Origin: Rufibacter tibetensis
GTDB taxonomy: Bacteria > Bacteroidota > Bacteroidia > Cytophagales > Hymenobacteraceae
DNA: 64,000 bases
Direction: 5' to 3'
Assembly: GCF_001310085.1 (NCBI RefSeq)
Contig: NZ_CP012643.1
Span: 3,083,501 to 3,147,500 of the forward strand
Below, piece by piece: positions 16,655 through 25,699 of the stretch. The position numbers were made by a program, and so were the translations under genes. The first letter of the stretch is position 1. Every line of letters begins with the position of its first letter. The notes beneath the pieces were generated by a model. The model made no database searches. It worked only from the letters and a program-made list of their open reading frames with translations, and had not been told where the DNA came from.

Positions 16655-18034
16655 TTAGATTGTTTCCAAGGCACGAGGAGCGTCCAAATCCACGAACTCA
16701 CCTTCCCAACGGGCAATCACCGCAGTGGCCAAGCAGTTTCCTATTACGTTCACCGAGGTGCGGGCCATGTCCATCAGTTCGTCAATCCCTAAAATGATGA
16801 AGATTGGTTCTACCGGCAGGTTAAACGAAGCGGCCGTTCCCAGCAAGATCACCAACGAAGCGCGAGGCACCCCGGCAATTCCTTTACTGGTCAGCATGAG
16901 GGTGAACACCATCAGCAACTGCTGTTCCCACGGCATCTCAATGCCGGCAGCCTGGGCCACGAAAACCGAAGCCAACGACAGGTACAGGGTTGAACCGTCC
17001 AGGTTGAAGCTGTAGCCCATCGGCATCACAAAGGCCACAATCTTACGCGGCACGCCTATGGACTCCATGGCCTCCATGGCACGAGGCAGGGCAGCTTCTG
17101 AACTGGTGGTGGCAAAGGCAATGGAAACGGGTTCCGCAATGGCCTGTACAAACATCTTTACTGGAATCCGGAAGAGAAGCGCCGCCGGTAGCAGCACCAG
17201 CAACAGGAATGCCACCAAAGCCACATAAAGAGTGGCCAGCAACTTAAACAGGTTCACCAGAATGCCGAAGCCCATGTGCCCCACGGTGTAGGCAATAGCG
17301 GCGCCTACGGCAATAGGGGCGAAGAACATGATGATGTTGGTGAACTTGAACATGGTCTCAGCGAGGCTCTCCGTCACTTCCAGCAACGGACGGCGTTTGC
17401 GCTCATTCAGCATAGCCAGGGCAATCCCGAAGAGTACGCTGAACACCACAATCTGCAGCACTTGTCCTTCGGCCACCGATTTAGCGATGTTTTCTGGAAA
17501 GATGTGCAAAATGATATCCTGCCAGGTTTGGGGCGGTGGGGCGGTGATCTCGTCACTCGTTTCACCTCTTAGCACAATGCCTTCGCCGGCACGGCTGATG
17601 TTAATGGCCGCCAAGCCGATGAAAAGGGCAATGGTGGTCACAATCTCAAAATAGATTAGCGCTTTCCCGCCCATTTTGCCTACCTGTTTCAGGTTGGAGT
17701 GGCCTGCAATACCTACCACCAGCGTTGCGAAAATGAGCGGCGCGATGATGGTTTTCACCATTTTTAAGAAAATCTTGCTTAAAACGTTAAGCCCTGAGGC
17801 AAAGGCCGGGAAACTGTACCCAATTTCGGCGCCAATGACCATGCTCACCAGAATCCAGGTGGTCAGGGATTTTTTCTTGGCGGCAAACAGAATCAGTACC
17901 CCAATACCAGCCCAGCGGGCGGCGGTAAGCACAACTTCCGGAAGGTTGACATAGCCGTAGTTCTGACATAGCGTGAGCACAACAGCCACCGTGATAATCA
18001 CAAAAGCCACTAAGGCGAGGGTGGATTTTTTCAT
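16655..18034 (-). CDS. Dicarboxylate/amino acid:cation symporter (DAACS, GltP/DctA-like)
   Basis: 459 residues, 8 membrane helices plus re-entrant hairpins. The family signatures are visible: the serine-rich FATTSSEAALPRAME of hairpin 1, the GYSFNLDGSTLYLSLASVFVAQ segment (Na+ and substrate site) and the TSKGIAGVPRASLVIL segment of hairpin 2. This family takes up glutamate, aspartate or C4-dicarboxylates with Na+ or H+ at the inner membrane. The segment MDMARTSVNVIGNCLATAVIARWEGEF closes the core, carrying the Asp/Arg/Asn positions that bind substrate in GltPh. Specificity is not predicted. It is a single gene with its start about 240 bp from the divergent dipeptide epimerase; both could relate to amino acid and peptide use. 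Confidence 0.94.
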   Translation of the reverse strand: MKKSTLALVAFVIITVAVVLTLCQNYGYVNLPEVVLTAARWAGIGVLILFAAKKKSLTTWILVSMVIGAEIGYSFPAFASGLNVLSKIFLKMVKTIIAPLIFATLVVGIAGHSNLKQVGKMGGKALIYFEIVTTIALFIGLAAINISRAGEGIVLRGETSDEITAPPPQTWQDIILHIFPENIAKSVAEGQVLQIVVFSVLFGIALAMLNERKRRPLLEVTESLAETMFKFTNIIMFFAPIAVGAAIAYTVGHMGFGILVNLFKLLATLYVALVAFLLLVLLPAALLFRIPVKMFVQAIAEPVSIAFATTSSEAALPRAMEAMESIGVPRKIVAFVMPMGYSFNLDGSTLYLSLASVFVAQAAGIEMPWEQQLLMVFTLMLTSKGIAGVPRASLVILLGTAASFNLPVEPIFIILGIDELMDMARTSVNVIGNCLATAVIARWEGEFVDLDAPRALETI

Positions 18035-18275
18035 AAAAGAGTTAATCCTTTTTCCTCAGGCAAAGGAAAAAGCAACGGTTTTTAGTTTGGTCTGGATGAA
18101 GGTTCACATGACCTGTTACGGCATGGGAACCTACAAATATACTTTTTTCTTCCGGTTCCTAAAGAGCGTTAGCCTTGTCTGGCTGTTTTTTGTGGAGCAC
18201 GGGCAAAAACACGTTTTTTATTGGGCTTTGCTTCTTTTTTACTACACTTGAGCCTCGCAAACGCTACTTATCACT

Positions 18276-19274
18276 ATGCTACTATGGAATTTGGAGGCCC
18301 GGGACCTCACCCTGCGTTATACCTGGAAAATCTCCCGCGATGCCTCAGACGTGAAAACCAATCTTTTTGTGACTGTAGGAGACGAAAGGGTGCAGGGCAG
18401 GGGAGAAGCCGCTCCCAACACGCGCTATGGTGAAACGCCTGCTTTGCTGCAACAGCAGTTCCAAAACCTGCATGCGAACGGGCTGGACCATGTTGCCTCC
18501 ATAGAAGAATTACAGCACCTCATGAGCCTGCACCCGGTGCTGCCGGCCCTGCGCTTTGCCATTGAATCTGCGTTTGTGCACTACCTCTGCCGCAAGAATG
18601 GGCAAACCGTTTCTGAGTTTTTAGGCGTTCAGCCTGTCACTTCTGCCCCAACGGCCTATTCTTACCCCATCATGGAGCCTGGTAAGATAGCAGCTTTCAC
18701 CAAAGAGCACGGGCTTCACCGGTTTGAGTACCTCAAGGTGAAAGTAAACCAGGTAAGCGGCCTGGACATGCTTTCTGAAGTAACCAAAGCCACAAGCCAA
18801 GGCCTTATTGTAGATGCAAACGAAGCCTGGCAGGACCCCGATTCTATCATGCGGTTTTTTGAAGGCATTAAGAAGTACCCCATTCTCATGATTGAGCAGC
18901 CCATGCCTTCCGGTTTGCAAGAAGAGTACCTGTACTTAAAAAAGCGCTCTCCTTATGACCTTTTCGCCGATGAGTCTGTCACAGACCACGCCGATTGGGA
19001 ACTGTTGCAGCAGCAATTTCACGGGGTAAACATGAAGCTGATGAAAGCCGGAGGCTATTTGAACGGATTGGCCATTCTGCAAAAGACCAGGTCACTGGGC
19101 ATGAAAACCATGATTGGCTGCATGATGGAAACATCCATGGCCATTTGGTCAGGCCTGCAACTAGCTCACGGCGTAGACCTGTTAGACTTGGACGGAATGT
19201 TAGTAGTAAAAGACGAGCCGTTCCAATTGGTAAAAGAAGAAGCCGGCAGGTTGTATCCGGTAGAGCAACCCTAG
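18276..19274 (+). CDS. Dipeptide epimerase (enolase superfamily, L-Ala-D/L-Glu type)
   Basis: 332 residues. It belongs to the muconate-lactonizing subgroup of the enolase superfamily. Visible residues are the KxK-type motif in the YLKVKVN strand (catalytic Lys), Asp in VDANEAW, Glu in MIEQPMP and Asp in FADES as Mg2+ ligands, and Lys in MKLMKAGGYLNG as the opposite-face base. GCMMETS completes the dipeptide-binding barrel end. These enzymes epimerise L-Ala-D-Glu from peptidoglycan recycling, or other dipeptides, to L,L forms for peptidase hydrolysis. The exact dipeptide is not decided by sequence. Cytoplasmic, single-gene transcript with a 24-bp-stem hairpin beyond. Confidence 0.9.
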   Translation: MLLWNLEARDLTLRYTWKISRDASDVKTNLFVTVGDERVQGRGEAAPNTRYGETPALLQQQFQNLHANGLDHVASIEELQHLMSLHPVLPALRFAIESAFVHYLCRKNGQTVSEFLGVQPVTSAPTAYSYPIMEPGKIAAFTKEHGLHRFEYLKVKVNQVSGLDMLSEVTKATSQGLIVDANEAWQDPDSIMRFFEGIKKYPILMIEQPMPSGLQEEYLYLKKRSPYDLFADESVTDHADWELLQQQFHGVNMKLMKAGGYLNGLAILQKTRSLGMKTMIGCMMETSMAIWSGLQLAHGVDLLDLDGMLVVKDEPFQLVKEEAGRLYPVEQP

Positions 19275-19290
19275 GTTCAGAAACGTTTTA

Positions 19291-19314
19291 AGGCTTGTTT
19301 AAAGGAAACAGCCT
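19291..19314. repeat. Apex-type hairpin after the epimerase
   Basis: AGGC-TTGTTT-AAAGG-AAACA-GCCT is a compact imperfect palindrome 17 bp beyond the epimerase stop. It is a short-arm member of the shared-apex hairpin family. Confidence 0.45.
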
Positions 19315-19372
19315 CAAAGTCTGGATGGGATTGTTCTTTCAAAATAAGCTTGTAAAACAAAACATATTCTCT

Positions 19373-19426
19373 ACACAAACCAAAAGGCCATTAGCTGCAA
19401 GAAGCTAATGGCCTTTTGGTTTGTGT
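19373..19426. terminator. Long perfect hairpin downstream of the epimerase
   Basis: A perfect 24-bp stem (19373-19396 with 19403-19426, ending AGCT/AGCT) with a 6-nt loop GCAAGA, followed by TTTTC. It probably ends the epimerase transcript and may also insulate the convergent gene at 19645-21333. Confidence 0.75.
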
Positions 19427-19644
19427 TTTCTGTAAACAGCTGCTCTCAGTAGTTGAGCATGCTTTTAGTGCATCTATCAAACGAAGGGATTTGCGTCCTC
19501 AATTGCACTACTTTGTGCTATCCATACCATTTTCATCTGCCGTCTCTAAACGCGTGACATTTTCTTTTAAGCTTGTATTAACAGGCATCTTCTTGAAAGA
19601 AACAAGATTTTTGAAAGTTAAACGAGCCTTTAGATAGAAGTTAC

Positions 19645-21333
19645 TTAGAAAATAGAAACCCCGTGTCCTGCTTTGCTTTTTGGGCAAGCAGTTAAGTTAC
19701 CTGCAAAATAAGTATCTGCTGCTTTTTTATCAGTTAGAACTACCTTTTGTTTGCTTTGGTAATTGTATAAGATGAGGTTCTCACCAAAAGGGTAAAATAC
19801 CTCTTCTCCATATACAGTAGTTGTGACACCTTGCTCATTATATTTGAATAGGTCAGTACGCACGTCTCCTCTTACCTTCTTCAGGTCGTAGGAAATCCTT
19901 AAAGCTCCTGAAACATCCCAAAAACACTCAAAGACGGGTGCCGGACCAATGTGAGGGCAAATACCATCTAGAATCAAAACTGAGTTCTCAGTTAAAACAG
20001 GAAATTTTTTCTGTACATCACTAAGGATTTCTAATTGAATAGGAAAGGTCTTATGGAAGAAGGTAGCAATAGTGTAATTAATCATGAACCCTATAGTGCA
20101 CAAGGAGGCAATTGAAACAGAAATCATGTTTCTCCTTAAGCGGGCAGACGGTAATACAAAAGAAGTAAGCCCGATTGCCCCTAAAAAGCAAGTGGCTACT
20201 CCTAAAGACGCTGCCATGGTTATTCTATTTGATAAACCAGTTGGATGGGGATCAAATTGAGCTGTAGTCAGGAATATTGCATAGCCAGCCCAGTAAACCA
20301 CTACCCCTGCTAAAATCACCTTTATCCATAACAGGGGTTTATAAAGTTCAGCGCTTACCTTTTGCAGGTAGTTGAAGATGAAGATTCCTAATGGGATACC
20401 AACAGCTACCAAAGTAAGATTGGAATGATTTGCAAAAATCTGCCAAATAACCTTTGGTAGTTTGATTCCAAAAATGATAAAGTCGTTTTTAATAACAGAA
20501 GTAAAAACAAGCCATAAGTGCTGCCAATAGCTTGTGTAAAACCCCCCAGTTCTAATAGATATCCAGGCCTTAAATAGAATGCAAAAGCAAAATGCTAAGA
20601 AATTAGCGAACAATAACAGCTTGGATTTCTTGTTAAAAGCAGCAAATGAAAATTTCCCTGTTTTTTTTGTATGCCATGAAATAACAACAAAGCTTACTAA
20701 GAATAGAGGTAATATCACTTCATAAGACAAGATGCTTAAGACTACGCTAGCTAAGCTAAGTATACCCCATGCCCAACTTGCTCTGCCCTGTGTTCGAAGA
20801 CATTTAATAATTGAAATGAAGTTCAAAAAGAAGAATGTTATGCTAATGTTCGTGTGAAAAGTGGACATCCAGATACGATCAGTAGAAAAATGTGGAAGAG
20901 TTGCATAAATCAACGGAATTCCTATCAAGAGTAAGCGAGGTACTTTCACTAGTCGAAGACTTAAGTAGATCAGGACGACTACTGACAATACAAATAGGGA
21001 GTTAATGATGTGATACCCTGTGGGATTGCTGCCAAAGAAAGAATACAAAATAGCCAGGTTAACTATCTGAACAGGGCGCATTCTGGCAATTGGGTCTTGC
21101 GTGAAAAAATCACGAATAAGCCCTAATATGCTTTGATCTTCAGCACCATGGAAAAGGGAAAGAAATGCCCAGTCATCACTATAGAAACCTAAGCCCCAAA
21201 TCATAAATCCCTGTAAAATCAAAAGAATACTTGCTAGAAAAATGCAGTCCTTTACAACTAAGTATTTGTCTTGGGCTGTTTGGGAAATCAATTCAGGTTG
21301 ATGGAGTTTTGAAGTTTCTTTTATAATGGGCAT
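19645..21333 (-). CDS. Polytopic membrane protein, glycosyltransferase-C-like architecture
   Basis: 562 residues with about 11-13 hydrophobic helices, then a ~120-residue soluble C-terminal region. Early residues after helix 1 include a DDW-like segment (GLGFYSDDWAFLSLF), reminiscent of the acidic motif in the first loop of GT-C enzymes such as PMT/ArnT-type transferases; this is a weak signal. No family can be named firmly. The gene is noticeably richer in A/T than its neighbours, and an AT-rich leader follows. The divergent gene at 21769 is a polyprenyl-phosphate glycosyltransferase, so the pair may modify cell-surface glycans, as in gtr-type systems (inference). Confidence 0.7.
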   Translation of the reverse strand: MPIIKETSKLHQPELISQTAQDKYLVVKDCIFLASILLILQGFMIWGLGFYSDDWAFLSLFHGAEDQSILGLIRDFFTQDPIARMRPVQIVNLAILYSFFGSNPTGYHIINSLFVLSVVVLIYLSLRLVKVPRLLLIGIPLIYATLPHFSTDRIWMSTFHTNISITFFFLNFISIIKCLRTQGRASWAWGILSLASVVLSILSYEVILPLFLVSFVVISWHTKKTGKFSFAAFNKKSKLLLFANFLAFCFCILFKAWISIRTGGFYTSYWQHLWLVFTSVIKNDFIIFGIKLPKVIWQIFANHSNLTLVAVGIPLGIFIFNYLQKVSAELYKPLLWIKVILAGVVVYWAGYAIFLTTAQFDPHPTGLSNRITMAASLGVATCFLGAIGLTSFVLPSARLRRNMISVSIASLCTIGFMINYTIATFFHKTFPIQLEILSDVQKKFPVLTENSVLILDGICPHIGPAPVFECFWDVSGALRISYDLKKVRGDVRTDLFKYNEQGVTTTVYGEEVFYPFGENLILYNYQSKQKVVLTDKKAADTYFAGNLTACPKSKAGHGVSIF

Positions 21334-21768
21334 TGGGTTTAACTATTTTAAGTTTTATGCAACACTGTTATGTTAATACAATGTGGTAATATAAAATGTC
21401 AATAATAGCAGTATTTATATTCAACTTATGTTATAAGTTGAATATAAAGTAGTATCACTTTTTAACCTTATAAAACTATTTACAAATTCTGGTTAGATGA
21501 ATTTCTGTGTTACTTCATAGCTGTCATCCTAAAATTAGAGGATTTCAGAAAATCATTACTCAATTTGGCGAGGCATATGGAAGCCAGTTTATTTTAGTGA
21601 AAAGTAATATGGTGTATAAAGTTATAAATTTTAATTAAAAATTCATATAATTGTTAAAGTCATTCACTAGTAAACTGTACCATAGGTTTGTAGTTGAAGA
21701 TGGACTCAGTAATCTGTCTTGGAAAGATGAAGAGTTGGACCTTGTAATTGTTTAATCAAAATATTCTT
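21334..21768. other. AT-rich divergent intergenic region with a hairpin
   Basis: The region is distinctly AT-rich compared with flanking genes and carries no recognisable gene. It should hold promoters for both divergent glycan-related genes. A 16-bp perfect inverted repeat TTTATATTCAACTTAT (21414-21429) with ATAAGTTGAATATAAA (21433-21448) and a 3-nt loop is the only strong structure. Confidence 0.5.
21414..21448. repeat. AT-rich perfect palindromic hairpin
   Basis: 16-bp perfect stem with loop GTT, about 80 bp upstream of the minus-strand membrane protein start. It could be a regulatory palindrome, a terminator-like remnant or a mobile-element end. Confidence 0.45.
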
Positions 21769-22785
21769 ATGGCACCCACCTATTCCCTGGTAGTTCCTGT
21801 CTACAATGAAGAAGAGATTTTGCAAACTCTATATCAGAGATTATGCGGAATAATGGAAAGGTTAGATGGCCCAGTAGAGTTAATTTTAGTTAACGACGGT
21901 AGCAAAGACAGGTCTCTGCAACTTATCAGAGAGTTGCGCCATCAGGATAAGCGGGTGGCCTATATTAGTTTGGCCAGAAATTTTGGCCACCAGGTTGCCG
22001 TCACAGCAGGCTTACATTATGCAAGGGGGCAGGCGGTCATAATCTTAGATGCAGATTTGCAAGATCCTCCAGAGTTGATCCCTGAGCTTGTTGAAAAGTG
22101 GAAGCAAGGTTACCAAGTGGTGTATGCGCAAAGAACAGTTCGCCACAAGGAGGTGCTTTACAAAAGAGTGGCCGCTTATACCTACTACAGAATGCTGCAG
22201 CGGCTCTCTGACATCACTATCCCTACAGATACCGGGGATTTCTGCTTACTTGACCGAAGAGTAGTAGATGTTCTGAACGCGATGCCTGAGCGTAATCGTT
22301 ATATCCGAGGGCTTCGTACCTGGGTTGGTTTCAAGCAAGTAGCAGTACCTTTTGAACGAGACCCCAGGTTTGCTGGTGAGAGGAAATACACTTTAGGCAA
22401 ATTATTAGGCCTGGCTTTTAACGGTATCTTTTCTTTTTCCAGAGTTCCGCTAAAGATTTCTACATACTTAGGGTTAGTGTCTGCTTTAGTAGCACTGGTG
22501 ATGGCTGGAATGGTCTTCTACTGGCGTGTTTTCCAATCTGACTCTCAATTTACAGGCTATGCAACTATCCTGATTGCCGTATTTTTCTTAGGGGCAGTCC
22601 AGCTAATTGGAGTAGGTATTTTAGGAGAATACATTGGCCGGATTTATGAAGAAGTAAAAGGCAGGCCCCTCTTTACATTTAGTGAACTGGAAGGCTTTAA
22701 TCAATCAAACCCATCACCTTTGGAAACGGATTTAAGAGTTAAGCAAGAAGCAGCTCTACTACAGAATCACTGGACCCCAGATTAG
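21769..22785 (+). CDS. Polyprenyl-phosphate glycosyltransferase (GT2, GtrB/DPM1-like)
   Basis: 338 residues from ATG 21769; an in-phase TTG seven codons upstream adds nothing typical. The GT-A domain opens [11 protein letters not shown], followed by [19 protein letters not shown] (DxD-type metal site) and [12 protein letters not shown], then an [11 protein letters not shown] segment. Two C-terminal membrane helices (about residues 230-252 and 265-290) match GtrB. The family transfers a sugar from UDP-sugar to undecaprenyl phosphate on the cytoplasmic face of the inner membrane, supplying lipid-linked sugar for later transfer. The neighbour on the opposite strand could be a GT-C-type transferase using that donor, by analogy with gtr systems; this is inference. 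Confidence 0.93.
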   Translation: MAPTYSLVVPVYNEEEILQTLYQRLCGIMERLDGPVELILVNDGSKDRSLQLIRELRHQDKRVAYISLARNFGHQVAVTAGLHYARGQAVIILDADLQDPPELIPELVEKWKQGYQVVYAQRTVRHKEVLYKRVAAYTYYRMLQRLSDITIPTDTGDFCLLDRRVVDVLNAMPERNRYIRGLRTWVGFKQVAVPFERDPRFAGERKYTLGKLLGLAFNGIFSFSRVPLKISTYLGLVSALVALVMAGMVFYWRVFQSDSQFTGYATILIAVFFLGAVQLIGVGILGEYIGRIYEEVKGRPLFTFSELEGFNQSNPSPLETDLRVKQEAALLQNHWTPD

Positions 22786-22857
22786 AAGCAGCGCTTATTC
22801 GGTTAGGGCTTTAAATTGAAATTCGCTCTCTTATTTTTCATTTAAAAAGAAGAAAGT

Positions 22858-23436
22858 TTAATTCTTCTTTTCCTCAGCGGAAAGCTGTTGTTCAAGCTTA
22901 GACAAGTCTGCGTCCAGTTTTTTCAACTCGGCTTGGTTGGACTTGTTCTGCGCAGTCTTCTGCAGGAGCTCGGTTTTGAACTGCAGAACACGTTGTTTCT
23001 CTTGCAGGAGCTTTAACCGGTCATTCATTTGCTGCGCTTGCAAAAGTTGTTTCCCAATTCCGGTGGTGTCGCCGGAGACGGTAGTGGTTCTTTGGGTGAT
23101 GACGGTTGACCTATGCAGATTTCCTTTTAGGTCAACATAATCTCCTTCGTTCAGTTGAAGAACTTCGCCGCCAGTCAACGTAAGAGATCCGTTTGGCTGT
23201 AAAATGGAGCCGTTAGGGAAAGTTCTGCCTTGCGCCAAAGGGGTAAAATCTTTGCCTTTGACATCCATCAATCTTCCGTTGCGCATGATAATACCTTTTC
23301 GCAACGGGGTAACGCTGGTGGTGGTGGTGCGGCCGCTCTCACTTTTTCGGATAGAAGCAGTTTGCGCTTGCGCCAACATAGGAGAAGCCAAAATACCTAG
23401 CAGAAGGGCACTAGCCAAGAGAATACGTTGTAGCAT
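22858..23436 (-). CDS. Exported DUF6799-type protein
   Basis: 192 residues with a signal peptide (MLQRILLASALLLGILASPMLAQAQ). The middle has short repeating units of the DUF6799 kind, in which G-x-L/V and LxxGxxxPNG phrases alternate: IIMRNGRLMDVKGKDFTPL, RTFPNGSILQPNGSLTL, GEVLQLNEGDYVDLKGNL. The C-terminal third is a charged helical/coiled-coil segment (about residues 125-192, rich in Gln, Lys and Leu). Role unknown; such proteins are periplasmic or outer-membrane-associated in Bacteroidota. It is convergent with the glycosyltransferase at 21769 and followed upstream on the same strand by DedA. Confidence 0.85.
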   Translation of the reverse strand: MLQRILLASALLLGILASPMLAQAQTASIRKSESGRTTTTSVTPLRKGIIMRNGRLMDVKGKDFTPLAQGRTFPNGSILQPNGSLTLTGGEVLQLNEGDYVDLKGNLHRSTVITQRTTTVSGDTTGIGKQLLQAQQMNDRLKLLQEKQRVLQFKTELLQKTAQNKSNQAELKKLDADLSKLEQQLSAEEKKN

Positions 23437-23513
23437 AGGGAGCTTGATTGGTTGCGGTATTTATACGTTAATTTCCTAAAAACTGATCGAAATCAGGCAG
23501 TGTCGAAAATGGC

Positions 23514-24158
23514 TTATGCATCGGCTCCCTTTCTGCGCTCTTTCATGTATTGGATAAAGCCCGGCAGAATAGATAGAAAAATAATAACCGGGATAGCGTA
23601 GTGCAGGTAGTCTTTCATTTGGGGAAACTGCCGGCCCAGGTAATAACTAGCCACCACCAACGAGGAAATCCAGAGAGCGGTACCCAATAAACTTAACAAG
23701 GCAAACCGGCCAAGGGGCATGCCCGTCACGCCCGCCAACAAGGGGTTAAAAGTACGTACCACGGGCACAAACTTGCCCAGCACAATAGCCGACTTTCCTT
23801 TCTCCTTGTAGAATTGTTGCGCGCGGTCCAGGTTCTTCCGTTTGAAGTACCAGGTGTCTTTTTTCCGGTAGAGCTTTTTGCCCATCTTCTTGCCAAGGCT
23901 GTAGCCCAGAAGGTCTCCGGCCACTCCGGCCGCCGTCATGCTGACCAGAAGCACACCCAAAGGCACTTGCAGCACATCAGCTCCCGCCAACAAGCCCGTA
24001 GCCAGTAAAAGCGAGTCGCCTCCGGGGATGACCAGGCCAATAAGTAAACCCGTTTCCACGAAAACCACAATGAGAATAAGCGTGAGTCCGCCGTATCTGA
24101 TCATGTTTTCTGGACTGGAAAACATTTCTGACCACGAAATCAGAAAAAAGTCTGTCAT
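23514..24158 (-). CDS. DedA family membrane protein
   Basis: 214 residues, 5-6 hydrophobic segments including re-entrant loops. Family motifs are visible: ETGLLIGLVIPGGDSLLLATGLLAG near the start (with the conserved acidic Glu), GDLLGYSLGKKMGKKLY, GKFVPVVRTFNPLLAGVTGMP, and RLARF-like FALLSLLGTALWISS. DedA proteins (SNARE-associated/VTT superfamily) are undecaprenyl-phosphate or phospholipid flippases linked to membrane potential and envelope homeostasis. The gene sits upstream of the DUF6799 gene on the same strand with 77 bp between. Confidence 0.94.
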   Translation of the reverse strand: MTDFFLISWSEMFSSPENMIRYGGLTLILIVVFVETGLLIGLVIPGGDSLLLATGLLAGADVLQVPLGVLLVSMTAAGVAGDLLGYSLGKKMGKKLYRKKDTWYFKRKNLDRAQQFYKEKGKSAIVLGKFVPVVRTFNPLLAGVTGMPLGRFALLSLLGTALWISSLVVASYYLGRQFPQMKDYLHYAIPVIIFLSILPGFIQYMKERRKGADA

Positions 24159-24308
24159 TTGCCTTTAAAAGTAGATGTAGGGGAAATACGCACGATGGAA
24201 GCCCGATGTTGGTTGTATCTTTAAGAGATAGGCAGAAATACGGTGGCTATGTTGCTGATTCTGCGGCAGGAACCTATATTTGAAAATCCCCTAAAGCATC
24301 AAGATTAC

Positions 24309-24758
24309 ATGAAAATCGAAGAAGAAATAAAGCAAAGCGCTTTTAAAGACGTTTACCAAAAAGCCTATATAAACGTGGTCTATACTTCTAACTGGTTAGA
24401 CCAAAGACAGGCGACGCTGTTCAAACCATTCGGGGTTACGTTGCCCCAGTACAATGTGCTGCGTATCCTGCGAGGGCAATACCCTACACCCGCCACGGTG
24501 AACCTGCTAATAGATCGTATGTTAGATAAAACCTCTAATGCGTCACGCATTGTTGACAAGCTGGAGGCGAAAGAACTGGTGACACGCAAGCAATGCCCTA
24601 CAGACCGCCGGACCGTTGATATCCTCATCACCGAGAAGGGACTGAACTTGCTGCAGGAGATGGATTCTCTGGGCGATGGTGGCCTGATTGGCTTGAAAAG
24701 TCTCACGCCGGAAGAGGCAGAACAATTAAGTAGCCTGCTTGACAAAATCAGAAGCTAA
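24309..24758 (+). CDS. MarR family transcriptional regulator
   Basis: 149 residues from ATG 24309; upstream in-phase ATGs would add residues without homology. The winged helix-turn-helix is clear: QYNVLRILRG, then PTPATVNLLIDRMLDKTSNASRIVDKLEAKELVTRKQCPTDRRTVDILITEKG, ending in the conserved D-R-R wing (TDRRTVDI). It is followed after 58 bp by a yceI-like gene, and the pair is likely coregulated. A perfect 12-bp palindrome, TTAAAGCTTTAA, lies in the spacer. MarR regulators often control a neighbouring gene in response to lipophilic or oxidative ligands; which ligand applies is unknown. Confidence 0.92.
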   Translation: MKIEEEIKQSAFKDVYQKAYINVVYTSNWLDQRQATLFKPFGVTLPQYNVLRILRGQYPTPATVNLLIDRMLDKTSNASRIVDKLEAKELVTRKQCPTDRRTVDILITEKGLNLLQEMDSLGDGGLIGLKSLTPEEAEQLSSLLDKIRS

Positions 24759-24769
24759 TTTTGCTTAAC

Positions 24770-24781
24770 TTAAAGCTTTAA
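24770..24781. promoter_or_regulatory. Candidate MarR operator palindrome
   Basis: TTAAAGCTTTAA, a perfect 12-bp palindrome between the MarR gene stop and the yceI-like start. Position and symmetry fit a dimeric regulator site, but one AT-rich palindrome is weak evidence. Confidence 0.3.
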
Positions 24782-24816
24782 ACCCTTTATACTTACCCCT
24801 TAACGTGTTTATTCCC

Positions 24817-25491
24817 ATGAAAAAAGTGTTACTCTCTCTTATGGTTGCTGCTACTATAGGGGCTTCTGCTTTTACCGTAGTTTCACCGGGTTCGCCGGAG
24901 AAGAAAACAGCACCAAAGAAATCAGTGGCGGTTGCTATTCAGAATTACAAAGTGATTCCTGCTGAAAGCAAAATCACCTGGATTGGCCGTAAAGTAGCCG
25001 GTGAGCACAATGGCAACATTACCCTTGCTAGCGGAACCATTCTGTTAGACAGGACAGCCCTACGCGGCGGAACGTTCATCATGGACATGAACTCTATTAC
25101 CTGCAATGACCTGCAGGGCGGTTCAAACAAGCGGTTGGTAGATCACCTGAAATCAGATGATTTCTTCTCTGTGGAGAAAAACCCTACGGCCATGTTTGCC
25201 ATCACCAACATCGCACCAAGAGCAAACGCTAAATCGGGTACTGCTAATTACACCATTACCGGTGACCTCACCATTAAAGGCATTTCAAACCAAATCTCTT
25301 TCCCGGCACTGGTAACCTTGAAAAAAGGAGTAGCCACTGCCAAGGCCAACTTCAAATTTGACCGCACCAAATGGGATGTCAAATTCCGTTCTGGCAACTT
25401 CTTTGAGAACTTGGGTGATAAAGCCATTCAGGACGACGTGGAGTTGAACATTGAACTGGTGGCCAAACAAGAATCAGTAGCTAAGAAGTAA
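24817..25491 (+). CDS. YceI family periplasmic lipid-binding protein
   Basis: 224 residues from ATG 24817, giving the signal peptide MKKVLLSLMVAATIGASAFT. The YceI barrel is visible: ESKITWIGRKVAGEHNGNITL, MNSITCNDLQGGSNKRLVDHLKSDDFFSVEKNPTAMFAI, TITGDLTIKGISNQISFPALV, and FKFDRTKWDVKF. YceI proteins are eight-stranded lipocalin-like barrels that bind isoprenoid or polyprenyl lipids in the periplasm. The Pro/Lys-rich stretch PEKKTAPKKS after the signal peptide is a linker. Coexpressed with the upstream marR-type gene (spacing 58 bp) and ended by a hairpin at 25509-25539. Confidence 0.93.
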   Translation: MKKVLLSLMVAATIGASAFTVVSPGSPEKKTAPKKSVAVAIQNYKVIPAESKITWIGRKVAGEHNGNITLASGTILLDRTALRGGTFIMDMNSITCNDLQGGSNKRLVDHLKSDDFFSVEKNPTAMFAITNIAPRANAKSGTANYTITGDLTIKGISNQISFPALVTLKKGVATAKANFKFDRTKWDVKFRSGNFFENLGDKAIQDDVELNIELVAKQESVAKK

Positions 25492-25508
25492 TTAAATCTA
25501 CTTTAAGG

Positions 25509-25539
25509 AAAGGTCAGCACTAAGTCAGTACTGACCTTT
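25509..25539 (+). terminator. Terminator of the yceI transcript
   Basis: AAAGGTCAG (25509-25517) pairs with CTGACCTTT (25531-25539), followed by TTTTTG. Confidence 0.85.
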
Positions 25540-25630
25540 TTTTGTGCCATGGAGTTGAGGAAAGGCAAGAATATAGCCCTGATTAGATTGGATTTTGTGG
25601 GCCATTTTCTGAAACCAGGATTAAAACGAA

Positions 25631-25668
25631 AACCCGGAAGCTTGGCTGTATCACCATGCTTCCGGGTT
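25631..25668 (-). terminator. Terminator of the small acidic membrane protein gene
   Basis: AACCCGGAAGC (25631-25641) pairs perfectly with GCTTCCGGGTT (25658-25668). Read on the minus strand it is followed by TTCGTTTTAA. It lies 32 bp beyond the stop at 25700. Confidence 0.7.
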
Positions 25669-25699
25669 GGGTACTTCGTTCAATGGAATTTGCTAATTA

